The notes beneath the pieces were generated by a model, which saw nothing but the letters and a program-made list of their open reading frames with translations, was not told where the DNA came from and made no database searches. A DNA stretch of 21,449 bases. It comes from JBAXEO01 sp964541375. GTDB taxonomy: Bacteria > Actinomycetota > Coriobacteriia > Anaerosomatales > JAAXUF01. Below are positions 7,147 to 15,900 of the stretch, piece by piece (position 1 is the stretch's first letter; each line of letters opens with the position of its first letter). A program made the position numbers and the translations under genes. The stretch is from the NCBI GenBank assembly GCA_964541375.1, contig CAZIPT010000031.1, positions 1 to 21,449 on the forward strand, read 5' to 3'.

Positions 7147-7777
7147 CAGCGTCCCTCCTCGGCGAGTCTGCCGAAGTTTGCGAGTAGGTGAAGTCCCGCG
7201 TTCGAGGACTTCTCGGGATGGAACTGCACCGCGTAGACGTTCGCCGCCTGGACCGCCGAGACAAACCGCACGCCGTAGTCGGTCGAGCCGATCGCCGCGG
7301 CGCTCTCGCGCGGTACGAGGTGGTAGCTGTGCACGAAGTAGAACGCGGTCGACTCGGGGATGCCGTCGAAGAGCGGGCTGTCGCGCGGGTATTCGACGGT
7401 GTTCCAGCCGATGTGCGGGATCTTCACCCCTCCGGGGAGTCGCTCGCACGTTCCGGGCACGAGGCCGAGCCCGGTCCACTCGCCGTCCTCAAGCCCGATA
7501 TCGGCGAGCAACTGCATGCCGAGGCAGATGCCGAGGAAGGGCGTGCCGCGGCCGATTGCGTGGCGCATCGCCTCTTCGACGCCGCTGGCCTTCAGGTTCG
7601 CGGCGGCGTCGCGAACGCGCCCACACCCGGCAGCACGACGCCATCGGCTGCGGCAACGACCTCCGGGTCGTCCGTCGTGTAGCCGGCCGCGCCCAGGCGG
7701 CGCCACGCGGCCAGCACGGACGCGGTGTTGGCGACGCCCGTGACGACGATGGCGATGCTGGGGGAGGAAGCGATCAT
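7146..7777 (-). pseudogene. hisH: Imidazole glycerol phosphate synthase glutaminase subunit, frameshifted
   Basis: Two frames together make a 210-residue HisH. The first runs from ATG 7777 to about 7613 (55 codons) and ends in DGVVLPGVGAF; the second covers 7610-7146 and begins DAAANLKASGVEEA, with the nucleophile motif FLGICLGMQLL, HSYH and the His-Glu of VQFHPEKS. One base is missing near 7611-7612; restoring it gives GAFxDAAANL as in the family. The N-terminal segment reads IAIVVTGVANTASVL in place of the usual IVDYGMGNLRSV, and the ATG lacks a ribosome site. A second, canonical HisH N-terminus lies beyond the assembly gap at 7897-7953, so this entry may be a chimera created by assembly, a divergent paralogue, or a mutated gene. 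HisH should deliver ammonia to HisF, so a fully dead gene would imply histidine auxotrophy unless another copy exists. Confidence 0.75.
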
Positions 7778-7811
7778 TACGATTCCCGAAGGCGGCTTCC
7801 CGCCGGGCTGC

Positions 7812-7884
7812 GCGGCGACAATGTCGTCGCGAAAGTACTGGCGGCGACATGGTCGCCGCGATCCGGGCGGCGACAGGTCGCCGC
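7812..7884. repeat. Three tandem copies of a GCGGCGAC-n-GTCGCCGC palindrome
   Basis: Three imperfect to perfect inverted repeats lie at 7812-7830 (GCGGCGAC AAT GTCGTCGC, one mismatch), 7841-7859 (GCGGCGAC ATG GTCGCCGC) and 7867-7884 (GCGGCGAC AG GTCGCCGC). Start-to-start spacings are 29 and 26 bases, and the last copy ends two bases before the run of N. Each could form an 8-bp hairpin with a 2-3 nt loop. The proximity to the gap suggests that more copies may exist in the missing sequence. Confidence 0.85.
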
Positions 7885-7886
7885 AC

Positions 7887-7896
7887 NNNNNNNNNN
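7887..7896. other. Assembly gap of 10 N
   Basis: Ten undetermined bases inside hisH. The fixed length of ten is typical of scaffold padding, so the real distance is unknown. Palindromic repeats on one side and two different hisH N-termini on either side make the join itself uncertain. Confidence 0.98.
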
Positions 7897-7953
7897 CTGG
7901 ACGCTGCGCAGGTTGCCCATGCGATAGTCGACGATTGCGATGCGCGGGCTCAC
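7897..7953 (-). CDS. hisH: Canonical HisH N-terminus, cut by the assembly gap
   Basis: GTG at 7953 overlaps the hisB stop as GTGA, the same coupling seen at hisZ/hisG. The 19 codons before the gap encode MSPRIAIVDYRMGNLRSVQ, which matches the standard HisH opening (IAIVDYGMGNLRSV) apart from R for G at position 11. This is the expected start of hisH in the operon. The remainder is lost in the gap or continues, after a misjoin, in the differently starting frame at 7777-7146. Confidence 0.85.
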
Positions 7954-8537
7954 AGGCTGCCCTTGGTCGAAGGGACGCCCGCGACGCGCGGATCGATCTC
8001 GACGGCGTCCTTGAGCGAGCGGGCCACGGCCTTGAATGCTGCCTCGATGATGTGGTGAGCGTTGTCTCCTGCAAGGGAGCGCACGTGGAGCGTCACGCCC
8101 GCATTGGTGGCAAACGCAATCAGGAACTCCTTAGCGAGCGTGGTGTCGAACGTACCGATGATCTCGATCGGCAGTTCGACGTCCCAGTGGAGCTGGCCTC
8201 GGCCGGAGATGTCGACGGCCGCAAGTACCAGTGCCTCGTCCATCGGGAGCGCCGACGAGCCGAAGCGCGTGATGCCGGCCTTGTCGCCCATCGCCTCGGC
8301 GAAGGCGGCGCCCATCACGATGCCAACGTCTTCGACCGTGTGATGCGCGTCGATCTCGAGGTCGCCGGTCGCCTGGACCACGAGAGTGAACAGGCCGTGT
8401 CGTCCGAAGGCTTCGAGCATGTGGTCGAAGAAGGGCACGCCCGTCTCAATGGTGGTCGCACCGCGACCGTCGAGATCCAGCGTGACCGTTATGTCCGTTT
8501 CGCGTGTTGCCCGGGTTATCGTCGCGCTTCTGCCCAT
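7950..8537 (-). CDS. hisB: Imidazoleglycerol-phosphate dehydratase
   Basis: A 195-residue enzyme that dehydrates imidazole glycerol phosphate to imidazole acetol phosphate. The two manganese-binding histidine motifs are HHTVED (65-70) and DNAHHIIE (158-165), and FFDHML (36-41) is also typical. It is the single-domain form without the N-terminal HAD phosphatase of enterobacterial HisB, so histidinol phosphate phosphatase must be encoded elsewhere. ATG at 8537 has GAGGG seven bases upstream and lies 17 bases after hisC. Confidence 0.97.
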   Translation of the reverse strand: MGRSATITRATRETDITVTLDLDGRGATTIETGVPFFDHMLEAFGRHGLFTLVVQATGDLEIDAHHTVEDVGIVMGAAFAEAMGDKAGITRFGSSALPMDEALVLAAVDISGRGQLHWDVELPIEIIGTFDTTLAKEFLIAFATNAGVTLHVRSLAGDNAHHIIEAAFKAVARSLKDAVEIDPRVAGVPSTKGSL

Positions 8538-8554
8538 ATTGCTGCCCTCTCCCC

Positions 8555-9661
8555 TTACTTCCGCTCTCCCGCAGCGAGCGTATCGTTGGCCTTGCGTCGT
8601 CCCAAGCAGTCGCTCATGCCCTCGAGGAACCGTCGATTCTCCTCGTCGGTCCCGACCGTGACGCGCAGGCAGTCCTCAAGCCCCTGGGCGCGCGAGAAGT
8701 CCCGGATCAGCACCGAGTGGTTGTGCAGGAGATCGCGCCAGAGTGCTGCCGCGTGCTCGACCCTGAAGAGCACGAAGTTTGCCTCGGAAGGGAAGACGGT
8801 GACCGCTTCGAGCATCGAAAGCCCGTGCATGAGCTGATCTCGGCCTCGAACGATGTCGCGGATCCCTTGCTCGAAGACCATGCGCTCCTTGAAGACGGTG
8901 CTCGCGACCCACTGGGAGAACGCATCCACCGAGTATGGCTGCCGGACTTTCATCAGCTCGCAGATGACCTCGTCGTGTCCCAGGACATACCCGATCCGGA
9001 GCCCCGCCATGGAAAACGCCTTGGAGAAGGTCCTCAGCAGGATGAGGTTCTTGTGCCGAGTCATGTGCGGTCGCATCGTGTGGCGGCTGAACTCGAAGTA
9101 CGCTTCGTCGACCATCACCAAGGCGTCTGTGGCCTTGAGCACGTCGATGAGGAACGACTCGTCGGTCAGGCCACCGGTGGGGTTGTTGGGGTTGGCGATG
9201 ACCACGATGTCGATATCGCCCTTGCCGAGACGGGCCAGCACCGCCTCGCGGTCCACCGAGAAGTCATCGAGTCGTGGAACGCGCACGACGCCGGTGCCGG
9301 TGACCTGCGCGTCGATGCCGTACATCGAAAACGTCGGCGGCATGTCCAGAATCTTGCGGCCGGGTCCGCCCCATGCGAGCAGCATGTCGAAGATGAGTTC
9401 ATCTCCGCCATTGCCCAACAGCACGTTCTCGACGTCGAGCCCGTTCGCCTCGGCGATAAGTGCGCGCAGCTCCCGGGCGGTGGGATCGGGATACCGGTTG
9501 AAGCTGAACTCGGGCAGGCGCTTCGCCAGACGGGCAACCAACTCAGAGGGAAGGTTCAGAGGGTTCTCGTTGCTCGCGAGAATGACCTCGGCCTTGACCT
9601 CTTTCGCGTCGTAGGAGACCAGTTCCTCAAGGGCCGGGCGCGGCGGACGGACGCTCTTCAC
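8555..9661 (-). CDS. hisC: Histidinol-phosphate aminotransferase
   Basis: A 368-residue fold-type I PLP enzyme that converts imidazole acetol phosphate and glutamate to histidinol phosphate. Seen in order: SNENP (30-34), NRYPDP (55-60), NPNNPTG (157-163), DEAYFEF (185-191), the PLP lysine K214 in TFSKAFSMAG and R222 in GLRIGY. The GTG start at 9661 shares one base with the hisD stop (TAGTG). Length and motifs are ordinary for the family. Confidence 0.96.
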   Translation of the reverse strand: MKSVRPPRPALEELVSYDAKEVKAEVILASNENPLNLPSELVARLAKRLPEFSFNRYPDPTARELRALIAEANGLDVENVLLGNGGDELIFDMLLAWGGPGRKILDMPPTFSMYGIDAQVTGTGVVRVPRLDDFSVDREAVLARLGKGDIDIVVIANPNNPTGGLTDESFLIDVLKATDALVMVDEAYFEFSRHTMRPHMTRHKNLILLRTFSKAFSMAGLRIGYVLGHDEVICELMKVRQPYSVDAFSQWVASTVFKERMVFEQGIRDIVRGRDQLMHGLSMLEAVTVFPSEANFVLFRVEHAAALWRDLLHNHSVLIRDFSRAQGLEDCLRVTVGTDEENRRFLEGMSDCLGRRKANDTLAAGERK

Positions 9662-10989
9662 TACAAGCCACCCTCTTCGTCCGCGAGCTCGGACTCCATC
9701 TCATCAAGCGCCTCAAGGCGCAGTGAGACCGCGCGCGCGTGGGCCCAGAGCCCCTCCTTGCCGGCGATCTCAAGCACGGTGTCCCCATCGGCCTCAAGGG
9801 CCTCGGCGCTGTACGACAGCACGCTGGACTTCTTCACGAAGTCGTCCACCGACAGGGGGCTTGAGAACCGCGCGGTTCCTCCTGTGGGCAGCACGTGATT
9901 CGGGCCGGCCACGTAGTCTCCGACGCTCTCCGGCGTCCACGGTCCCAGGAAGATGGCACCCGCGTTGGTGATGCTGCCGAGAAGCTCGAAGGGCTCCGAC
10001 ATGTGGACCTCGAGATGCTCGGGAGCGATGAAGTTCGAGACCGCCAGCGCCGAGACCACATCAGGACACACGATGACCAAGCCGTTGTCGGCAAGCGAAC
10101 GAGCGGTGATGTCGCCGCGCGGTGACTCATCCAGAAGCATCGCGATAGCTTCTTCGACGAAGTCCGGCAACTCAGGGTCGGTGGTGACCAGGTACGTCGC
10201 GGCGCGCGGGTCGTGCTCGGCCTGCGCCATCAGGTCGATGGCGATGAAGGCCGGCACCGCACTCTCGTCGGCGAGCACGAGGACTTCGCTGGGGCCTGCG
10301 AGCATGTCGATTCCCACGTCGCCCATGACGAGCTTCTTGGCGGCCGTAACGTATGCGTTGCCGGGGCCGACGATCTTGTCGACGCGCGGGATTGATGCGG
10401 TGCCATACGCGAGCGCCGCGACCGCCTGGGCGCCGCCGACCCGGTAGATCTCGTCGACTCCGGCCTCTGCGGCGGCAGCGAGTGTGTAGGGGTTGACTGA
10501 CCCGTCGGCGGCGGGCGGGACGACCATGACGATCTCCTCGACGCCGGCGACGGTGGCGGGAATCGCGGTCATGAGCACGCTCGATGGATACCTCGCGCGC
10601 CCGCCGGGCACGTAGATGCCGGCACGGCCGATGGGCGTGACCTTCTGGCCGAGGAAGACGCCGCCCGGCTGCGTCGTGAACCAAGACTGCGGAAGCTGAC
10701 GGCGGTGAAAGTCCTCGATCGCCTCGGCCGCCGCGGCGATAGCGTCGAGGAACTCGGGTTCGACCGCTGCCACTGCGGCCTCGATCTCCTCGGGCGTGAC
10801 CCGGAAGTCGGTGATCTCGGCCTTGTCGAAGGTTGCGGTGTACTCTCGGAGCGCTTCGTCGCCACGCGCGCGAACGTCGTCGACGATCCTCGCGGCCACA
10901 CCCAGAACCTCGGCGTCTACCCCCCCGCTTCTGGCGAGGTCGGCGTCGGTCAGGCTCTGTCCGTCTTCAAGCACGATACGACGCATCAT
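9661..10989 (-). CDS. hisD: Histidinol dehydrogenase
   Basis: A 442-residue zinc, NAD-dependent enzyme that carries out the last two oxidations from histidinol to histidine. Zinc ligands Q256 and H259 (QAEHDP) and D358 are present, with the catalytic pair E324-H325 in APEHLE and the AGPNHVLPT segment (361-369). GPSEVLVLAD (232-241) is a family hallmark. The ATG at 10989 overlaps the hisG stop as ATGA. The protein starts with two adjacent methionines; either could be used. Confidence 0.97.
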   Translation of the reverse strand: MMRRIVLEDGQSLTDADLARSGGVDAEVLGVAARIVDDVRARGDEALREYTATFDKAEITDFRVTPEEIEAAVAAVEPEFLDAIAAAAEAIEDFHRRQLPQSWFTTQPGGVFLGQKVTPIGRAGIYVPGGRARYPSSVLMTAIPATVAGVEEIVMVVPPAADGSVNPYTLAAAAEAGVDEIYRVGGAQAVAALAYGTASIPRVDKIVGPGNAYVTAAKKLVMGDVGIDMLAGPSEVLVLADESAVPAFIAIDLMAQAEHDPRAATYLVTTDPELPDFVEEAIAMLLDESPRGDITARSLADNGLVIVCPDVVSALAVSNFIAPEHLEVHMSEPFELLGSITNAGAIFLGPWTPESVGDYVAGPNHVLPTGGTARFSSPLSVDDFVKKSSVLSYSAEALEADGDTVLEIAGKEGLWAHARAVSLRLEALDEMESELADEEGGL

Positions 10990-11699
10990 GGCTGCATCGA
11001 GTCCTTTCGATTTGCGACGGACGACGTGTCCACCGTAGCCGATTCTAGCGACAAGGCCGCCAGCGTGTCTGCCAGCGCGAGTACGCGCGGGTCGGTGCGC
11101 ACGGCAGCGGGGTTGCCAACGAAGCGTGCTGTCGACGACAGCACCTCGCCGACGATCCGGAGGTTGTTCTGGGCGAGCGTGGTCCCTGTGGCGGTGATGT
11201 CGACGATCCAGTCCGCCAGTCCGATGAGCGGCGCCAGCTCGATGTTGCCATGTAGTTTCACCATCTCGACGGCGATGCCTTCCCGTGCAAAGTACGCCGA
11301 AGCGATGTTGGGATACTTGGTCGCCACGCGCACGACGCCCAGGTGACGCGCGCGCTCGCGGACCTCGCCGGTGTCGCCTTGGGGTTCAGCCACCACGAAT
11401 CGGCAGCCGCCGAAGCGCAGGTCCACCAGCTCAACGCAGTCCAACCCGGCTTCAAGTAGCACGTCCTTGCCCGCGATCGCGCAGTCCGCGCCACCGTAGG
11501 CCGCGTAGATCGGGATGTCCGTGGTGCGGCCGATGATGTACTCAACGGTCGGCGTCCTCACGATGAGCTGGCGCCCGGGCTCGGCGAGTCCCGTCGTGTC
11601 CAATCCAGCCCGGGTGAGCACGTCAACGGAGTCGGTGAAGAGCGCGCCCTTGGGGATCGCGATCCGGAGCGGTCGAACCGCCATATGCTGCAGAGTCAC
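10986..11699 (-). CDS. hisG: ATP phosphoribosyltransferase, short catalytic subunit
   Basis: A 237-residue protein catalysing the committed step, joining ATP and PRPP. It opens with RIAIPKGALF (12-21) and contains the family segment DIPIYAAYGGADCAIAGKD and the PRPP loop DITATGTTLAQNNLR. It lacks the C-terminal ACT-like regulatory domain of long HisG, so it belongs to the short class that needs HisZ for activity and histidine feedback; hisZ is directly upstream. The GTG start at 11699 overlaps the hisZ stop as GTGA. Confidence 0.96.
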   Translation of the reverse strand: MTLQHMAVRPLRIAIPKGALFTDSVDVLTRAGLDTTGLAEPGRQLIVRTPTVEYIIGRTTDIPIYAAYGGADCAIAGKDVLLEAGLDCVELVDLRFGGCRFVVAEPQGDTGEVRERARHLGVVRVATKYPNIASAYFAREGIAVEMVKLHGNIELAPLIGLADWIVDITATGTTLAQNNLRIVGEVLSSTARFVGNPAAVRTDPRVLALADTLAALSLESATVDTSSVANRKDSMQP

Positions 11700-12859
11700 G
11701 AGCGCTCACCTCCGGCCTCAATCGCCTCGAGGGCACCGAGCCGGGCGGCCTCCGCCACGAGATCGGCGCCGGAGTTCGATGACAACGCCACTCGCATGCC
11801 GGACGCACGGAGCCCGGCCGCCATCGTGATCGCGGCGGTCGGCTCTCCGCCCACGACCGCGTCAAGCGGGGCCACGTCGGCAGCAACGCCCTGCTCGACG
11901 AGCGCGATCATCACGCGCTCGAGTCCCAAGGCGAATCCGGCCGCCGGCAGTGGCGAATCGTAGGCGTCCAATACGCCGTCGTAGCGCCCTCCCCCGCCCA
12001 GCGGCAGTCCAAGGCCGGGGGCAAAGGCCTCGATCACAAGTCCCGTGTAGTAGTCGAAAGCACGCATCACCGAGAAGTCGATCACCACTCGCTCTGAGAC
12101 GCAGGCCGCGACCAGAAGCTCCCAAGTGGCCGCAAGCTCGTCGAGAGCGGTCTCGCAGCCGAGTCCGGCGGTCGCTTCTCGGCACCGGTCGATCGCCTCG
12201 GCACCACCTCGAATGCGAGGAACGGTGCGCAGGGCCTGCGCCACGTGCCCGCCAGTCACTGCCCGAGAAAGCTCATCAAGCCCGACGAGGTTACGGTTGT
12301 GCGCGGCTTCGAGGACCGACCGGCGCCACTCATCGTCGACGCCTGCAGCGCTCACCAGCGCGTGTAGGACCGCGACGGTGCCCACGCCTACGGTGAACTC
12401 GGGAATCCCGAGCGCCGACAGCCCCTCGACCATGACGGCGACGACCTCGGCATCAGCGACCGGACCGCCCACGCCCACGAGCTCGACGCCGAGCTGGCTG
12501 AAACCGCGCATTTGACCACGCAGCGACTCGTGCTCACGAAAGACCTCGGCGGCGTAGCGGAACCGCATCGCGCCGCTTGCCCCGGCGGACATACGCGACG
12601 AGACCATCCGGGCGATCGGTACCGTCATGTCCGGCCGAAGCGCGAGAAGCCTTCCATCGGAGTCGACCAGTCGAAACGCGATGCCGTCGAGGTTGCCCGC
12701 CGCCGCCTCCAACGAGACCAGGTCCTCGACGATCGGTGTCTCCACGGGCTCGTATCCCCACGCCGAGCAGGCCGCCGCGAACCGGTCGGAAACGACCTCG
12801 CGTTCGGCGGCCTCGGCCGGGAGCACGTCTCTAAAACCGCGTGCGGTGACGGGACGCAT
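11696..12859 (-). CDS. hisZ: ATP phosphoribosyltransferase regulatory subunit
   Basis: A 387-residue paralogue of histidyl-tRNA synthetase. The class II motif 1 opening GFRDVLP (8-14) and the motif 2 region FRYAAEVFRE followed by QMRGFSQLGVELVG are recognisable, and LGLPLGGGGRYDGVL near residue 285 corresponds to the histidine-binding loop. There is no room for the anticodon-binding domain, which separates it from HisS. HisZ pairs with short HisG, placed directly after it, to form the hetero-octameric enzyme inhibited by histidine. ATG at 12859 has GGGAGGG about 11 bases upstream. It is the first gene of the his operon. Confidence 0.94.
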   Translation of the reverse strand: MRPVTARGFRDVLPAEAAEREVVSDRFAAACSAWGYEPVETPIVEDLVSLEAAAGNLDGIAFRLVDSDGRLLALRPDMTVPIARMVSSRMSAGASGAMRFRYAAEVFREHESLRGQMRGFSQLGVELVGVGGPVADAEVVAVMVEGLSALGIPEFTVGVGTVAVLHALVSAAGVDDEWRRSVLEAAHNRNLVGLDELSRAVTGGHVAQALRTVPRIRGGAEAIDRCREATAGLGCETALDELAATWELLVAACVSERVVIDFSVMRAFDYYTGLVIEAFAPGLGLPLGGGGRYDGVLDAYDSPLPAAGFALGLERVMIALVEQGVAADVAPLDAVVGGEPTAAITMAAGLRASGMRVALSSNSGADLVAEAARLGALEAIEAGGERS

Positions 12860-12905
12860 TGTGTGAACTACCCTCCCCGGTCCAAAACCAGCAGGTATGA
12901 CATCG

Positions 12906-12937
12906 GCACTCTATCACAGTAGAGTGATAGAGTGCAA
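12906..12937 (-). promoter_or_regulatory. his operon promoter overlapped by a perfect 12-bp dyad operator
   Basis: GCACTCTATCAC (12906-12917) and GTGATAGAGTGC (12924-12935) are perfect inverted arms around a 6-base spacer. On the minus strand TTGCAC (12937-12932) and TAGAGT (12913-12908) make a plausible -35/-10 pair with an 18-bp spacer, so the dyad covers the whole promoter and a bound protein would block RNA polymerase. The predicted start near 12901 leaves about a 40-nt leader before hisZ. No T-rich run follows the dyad, which argues against a dnaE terminator. Confidence 0.75.
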
Positions 12938-12952
12938 CCCGCGCGGCGCAAA

Positions 12953-15900
12953 CTAGTTCTCGATGAGCGATTCTCCGCCAAAGAGCTCGATCAGCTCAGC
13001 GTGGAGGCCGTTGGCCTCAAGGTTAACCGTCTGCGGCATCCGCGCCACAATGGTGTTGCCGTCCTCATCGAGCAGTTGCAGCTCGATGTAGTCTCGGCCG
13101 GGATAGTGCTGCAGAATGCGCACGAGCCTCTCTCGGCGGCCGTTGACCAACACCCCCGCGTCGGTGCGTATGGTCAGCTTCTCGGGCGCCTTCCCAAAGG
13201 CCGCGCCGTCAAAAGGCTCGAACTCAGACACGATCAGCTTCTTGCCGCGGTCGGAGTCCTCGAGCTTGGCCTTCAGCCGCACGACTGCGTCCACCTTCAC
13301 CACGTCGCGGCACTTCTCAAGCGTCTGCGGGAACAGCACCGCCTCGATGGATCCGTCGAGGTCCTCAAGGGTGACGATCGCCATCATCGGTCCCTTCTTG
13401 GTCGGCTTCAACGCGACAGCCGAGAGCATCCCCGCGAACCAGCCGGTGGTGCCGTCCTTGAGCACTTCCACATCTCCCAGCGAGTAGTCCGCAGCCCGCC
13501 GGATCTCATCGGCGATATCCTTGAGCGGGTGATCCGAGACGTAGATGCCGAGCATCTCCTTCTCGTAGGCAAGCTTCATCCTCTTGTCCCACTCGTCGCC
13601 GTCGGGCGCCGGGATCTCTACCGAGAAGCCGCCGGACTCCTCGGCGCAGAGGTCGAACATCGAGACCTGGCCCGTATCGACGTCGCGCGCTCGCTTTGCG
13701 GCGCTGTCGACACAGCCGTCCATCATGGTGACCAGGTGCTTGCGTGTATAGCCGGTCGAGTCGAACGCACCCGCCTTGATGAGCGCCTCGATCGTCTTCT
13801 TGTTGACCTGTCGAACGTCGACCCGTGCGCAGAAGTCCTGCAGAGAGGTGAACCGTCCACCACAGTTGCGGGCGGTGACGATGAGGTCGACCACGCCCGC
13901 CCCCACCCCGCGGATCCCTTCGAGCCCGAAGCGGATTCCTTCTCCCGGGACCGGAGTGAAGTCCTTTCCCGATGAGTTCACGTCGGGCGGCAGCACCGTG
14001 TAACCGGCGCGGTTGCACTCAGCGACGTAGTGGACGATCTTGTCGGTCTTGCCGCTATAGCTCGTAAGTACAGCAGCCATGTACTCGATCGGGTAGTGCG
14101 CCTTGAGGTAGGCGGTCTGCATTGTGATGACGCCATATGCCGCCGAGTGGCTCTTGTTGAACGCATACTCGGCGAACTTCTCGATGTCTTCCCACATGCG
14201 CCCCGGGAGCTTGGGGTCGTAGCCGCGCTCGACCGCACCCTCGACCCACGCCGCCTTGAGAGGTTCGAGCTCCTTGAGCTTCTTCTTGCCCATGGCTTTT
14301 CTGAGCTTGTCGGCCTTGGCCGCCGAGAAACCGCTCATCTCCATGGAGATGCGCATGACCTGCTCCTGGTAGACGATCGCGCCGTACGTCTCCTCGAGGA
14401 TCGGCTTGAGCCGGTCGTCGTAGTAGGTGACCGCCTTCTTGCCGCGTTTGCGATCCACGAAATCGTCGACCATGCCTGATTTCAGGGGTCCCGGGCGATA
14501 GAGTGCCAGGATTGCGACGATGTCGCCGAACGTCTCTGGCTGCATCCGCTTGAGGAGCTGCCGCATACCCGCCGACTCCACCTGGAACACGCCGACCGTG
14601 TCGGCGCGCTGCAGGAGCGCGAAGGTCTCGGCGTCGTCGAGCGGGAAGTCGTCAGGTACCAAGTGAATGCCGTGCAACCGCTCAACGTTCTCGACCGCTT
14701 TGGCGATGACGGTGAGCGTGCGTAGGCCGAGGAAGTCCATCTTGAGCAGGCCCATCAGCGCCACGGTGGGTCCGTCGTACTGCGTGATGACGGCGCCACC
14801 CTTCGTGTCGTACTTGACCGGGACGTGGAAGTGAAGCGGGTCCCGGCAGATGACGACACCGGCGGCATGCACCCCTTCTCCGCGCGTCATGCCTTCGATC
14901 GCACTCGCGGCGTCGACGATGCGCTTGGTGTCGGGATTGGAACCGTACTCGGCGGTGAACTCGGTGCTCGCCTTGAGCGACGAGGCGATGGTGGCGTCGA
15001 GCTCGGCACCGATCATCTTGCTGATCTTGTCAGGCACGCCATAGGGGTAGCCCATGACTCGACCGGCATCGCGCACCGCAGCACGAGCCTTCATCTTGTT
15101 GAACGTGATGATCTGCGCGACCTTGTCGGCTCCGTACTTCTCCCGAACGTACTCGATGACCTCGAGACGGCGCTCGTCGTCGAAGTCCATGTCGATATCG
15201 GGCATCTCCGTGCGCTCGGGATTCAGGAACCGCTCGAACAGCAGGCCGTTGGAGATCGGGTCGAGTGCCGTGATGCCGAGCGAATACGCGATGATCGAAC
15301 CGGCGGCCGAACCGCGACCCGGGCCGACGCCGATGTTCTGCGCTTTGGCCCAGTGCGTGAAGTCCTCGACGATGAGAAAGTAGGCCGCGATGCCCTTGGG
15401 GCCGACGACCGCAAGCTCGGTGTCCAGCCGGTCCATCGCCTCTTGCGGGATCGGGTCGCCGTAGCGGACCTTGAGGCCCTCGACGCAACGTTCCCGCAGG
15501 TAGGACTCGGTGGTGTGCAGCTCAGGCACCTCGAAGACCGGCAGAATGATGCGGTCGGTCTCGATCTCGACGTTGCACTTCTCTGCGATGGCGAGCGTGT
15601 TGGCGATGGCCTCTGGGTAGTCTCGGCCGATGGACTCGTTCATCTCTTCGGCTGACTTCATGTAGAACTCGTCGCAGGAGAACTTCATGCGGCCGACCTG
15701 GTCGATGGTCGAGCCGGTGCCGATACAGAGCAGCAGGTCCTGCGTCTTGGCATCCTCGCGCGTGAGGTAGTGGATGTCGTTGGTCGCCACGGTGGGTAGG
15801 CCCAGGTCGCTGGCGATGCCGGCGAGCTCGCGGTTGATCTGCGTTTGGGAGACGCCGTTGTCGGCGACGATCCCCTGCTCCTGCAGCTCGACGTAGAAGT

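Noticed and set aside
7812..7884. CRISPR array
   Set aside because: Units are short palindromes of 18-19 bases with separations of only 7-10 bases and no spacer-like unique segments; no cas genes are nearby.
8504..9898. Long plus-strand open frame of 464 codons opposite hisC and part of hisD
   Set aside because: It is antisense to clearly conserved enzymes, has no recognisable domain, and long antisense frames are expected in GC-rich coding DNA.
11696..12859. Histidyl-tRNA synthetase (hisS)
   Set aside because: The C-terminal anticodon-binding domain is missing, and the gene overlaps short-form hisG, which defines HisZ.
12906..12935. Intrinsic terminator for dnaE
   Set aside because: The stem is strong but no T-run follows, and the arms coincide with good promoter elements for hisZ, so an operator is the better reading.
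12932..13975. Plus-strand open frame of 347 codons opposite the end of dnaE
   Set aside because: Antisense to conserved DnaE sequence, rich in Arg/His/Leu as expected from the complementary frame, with no motif.
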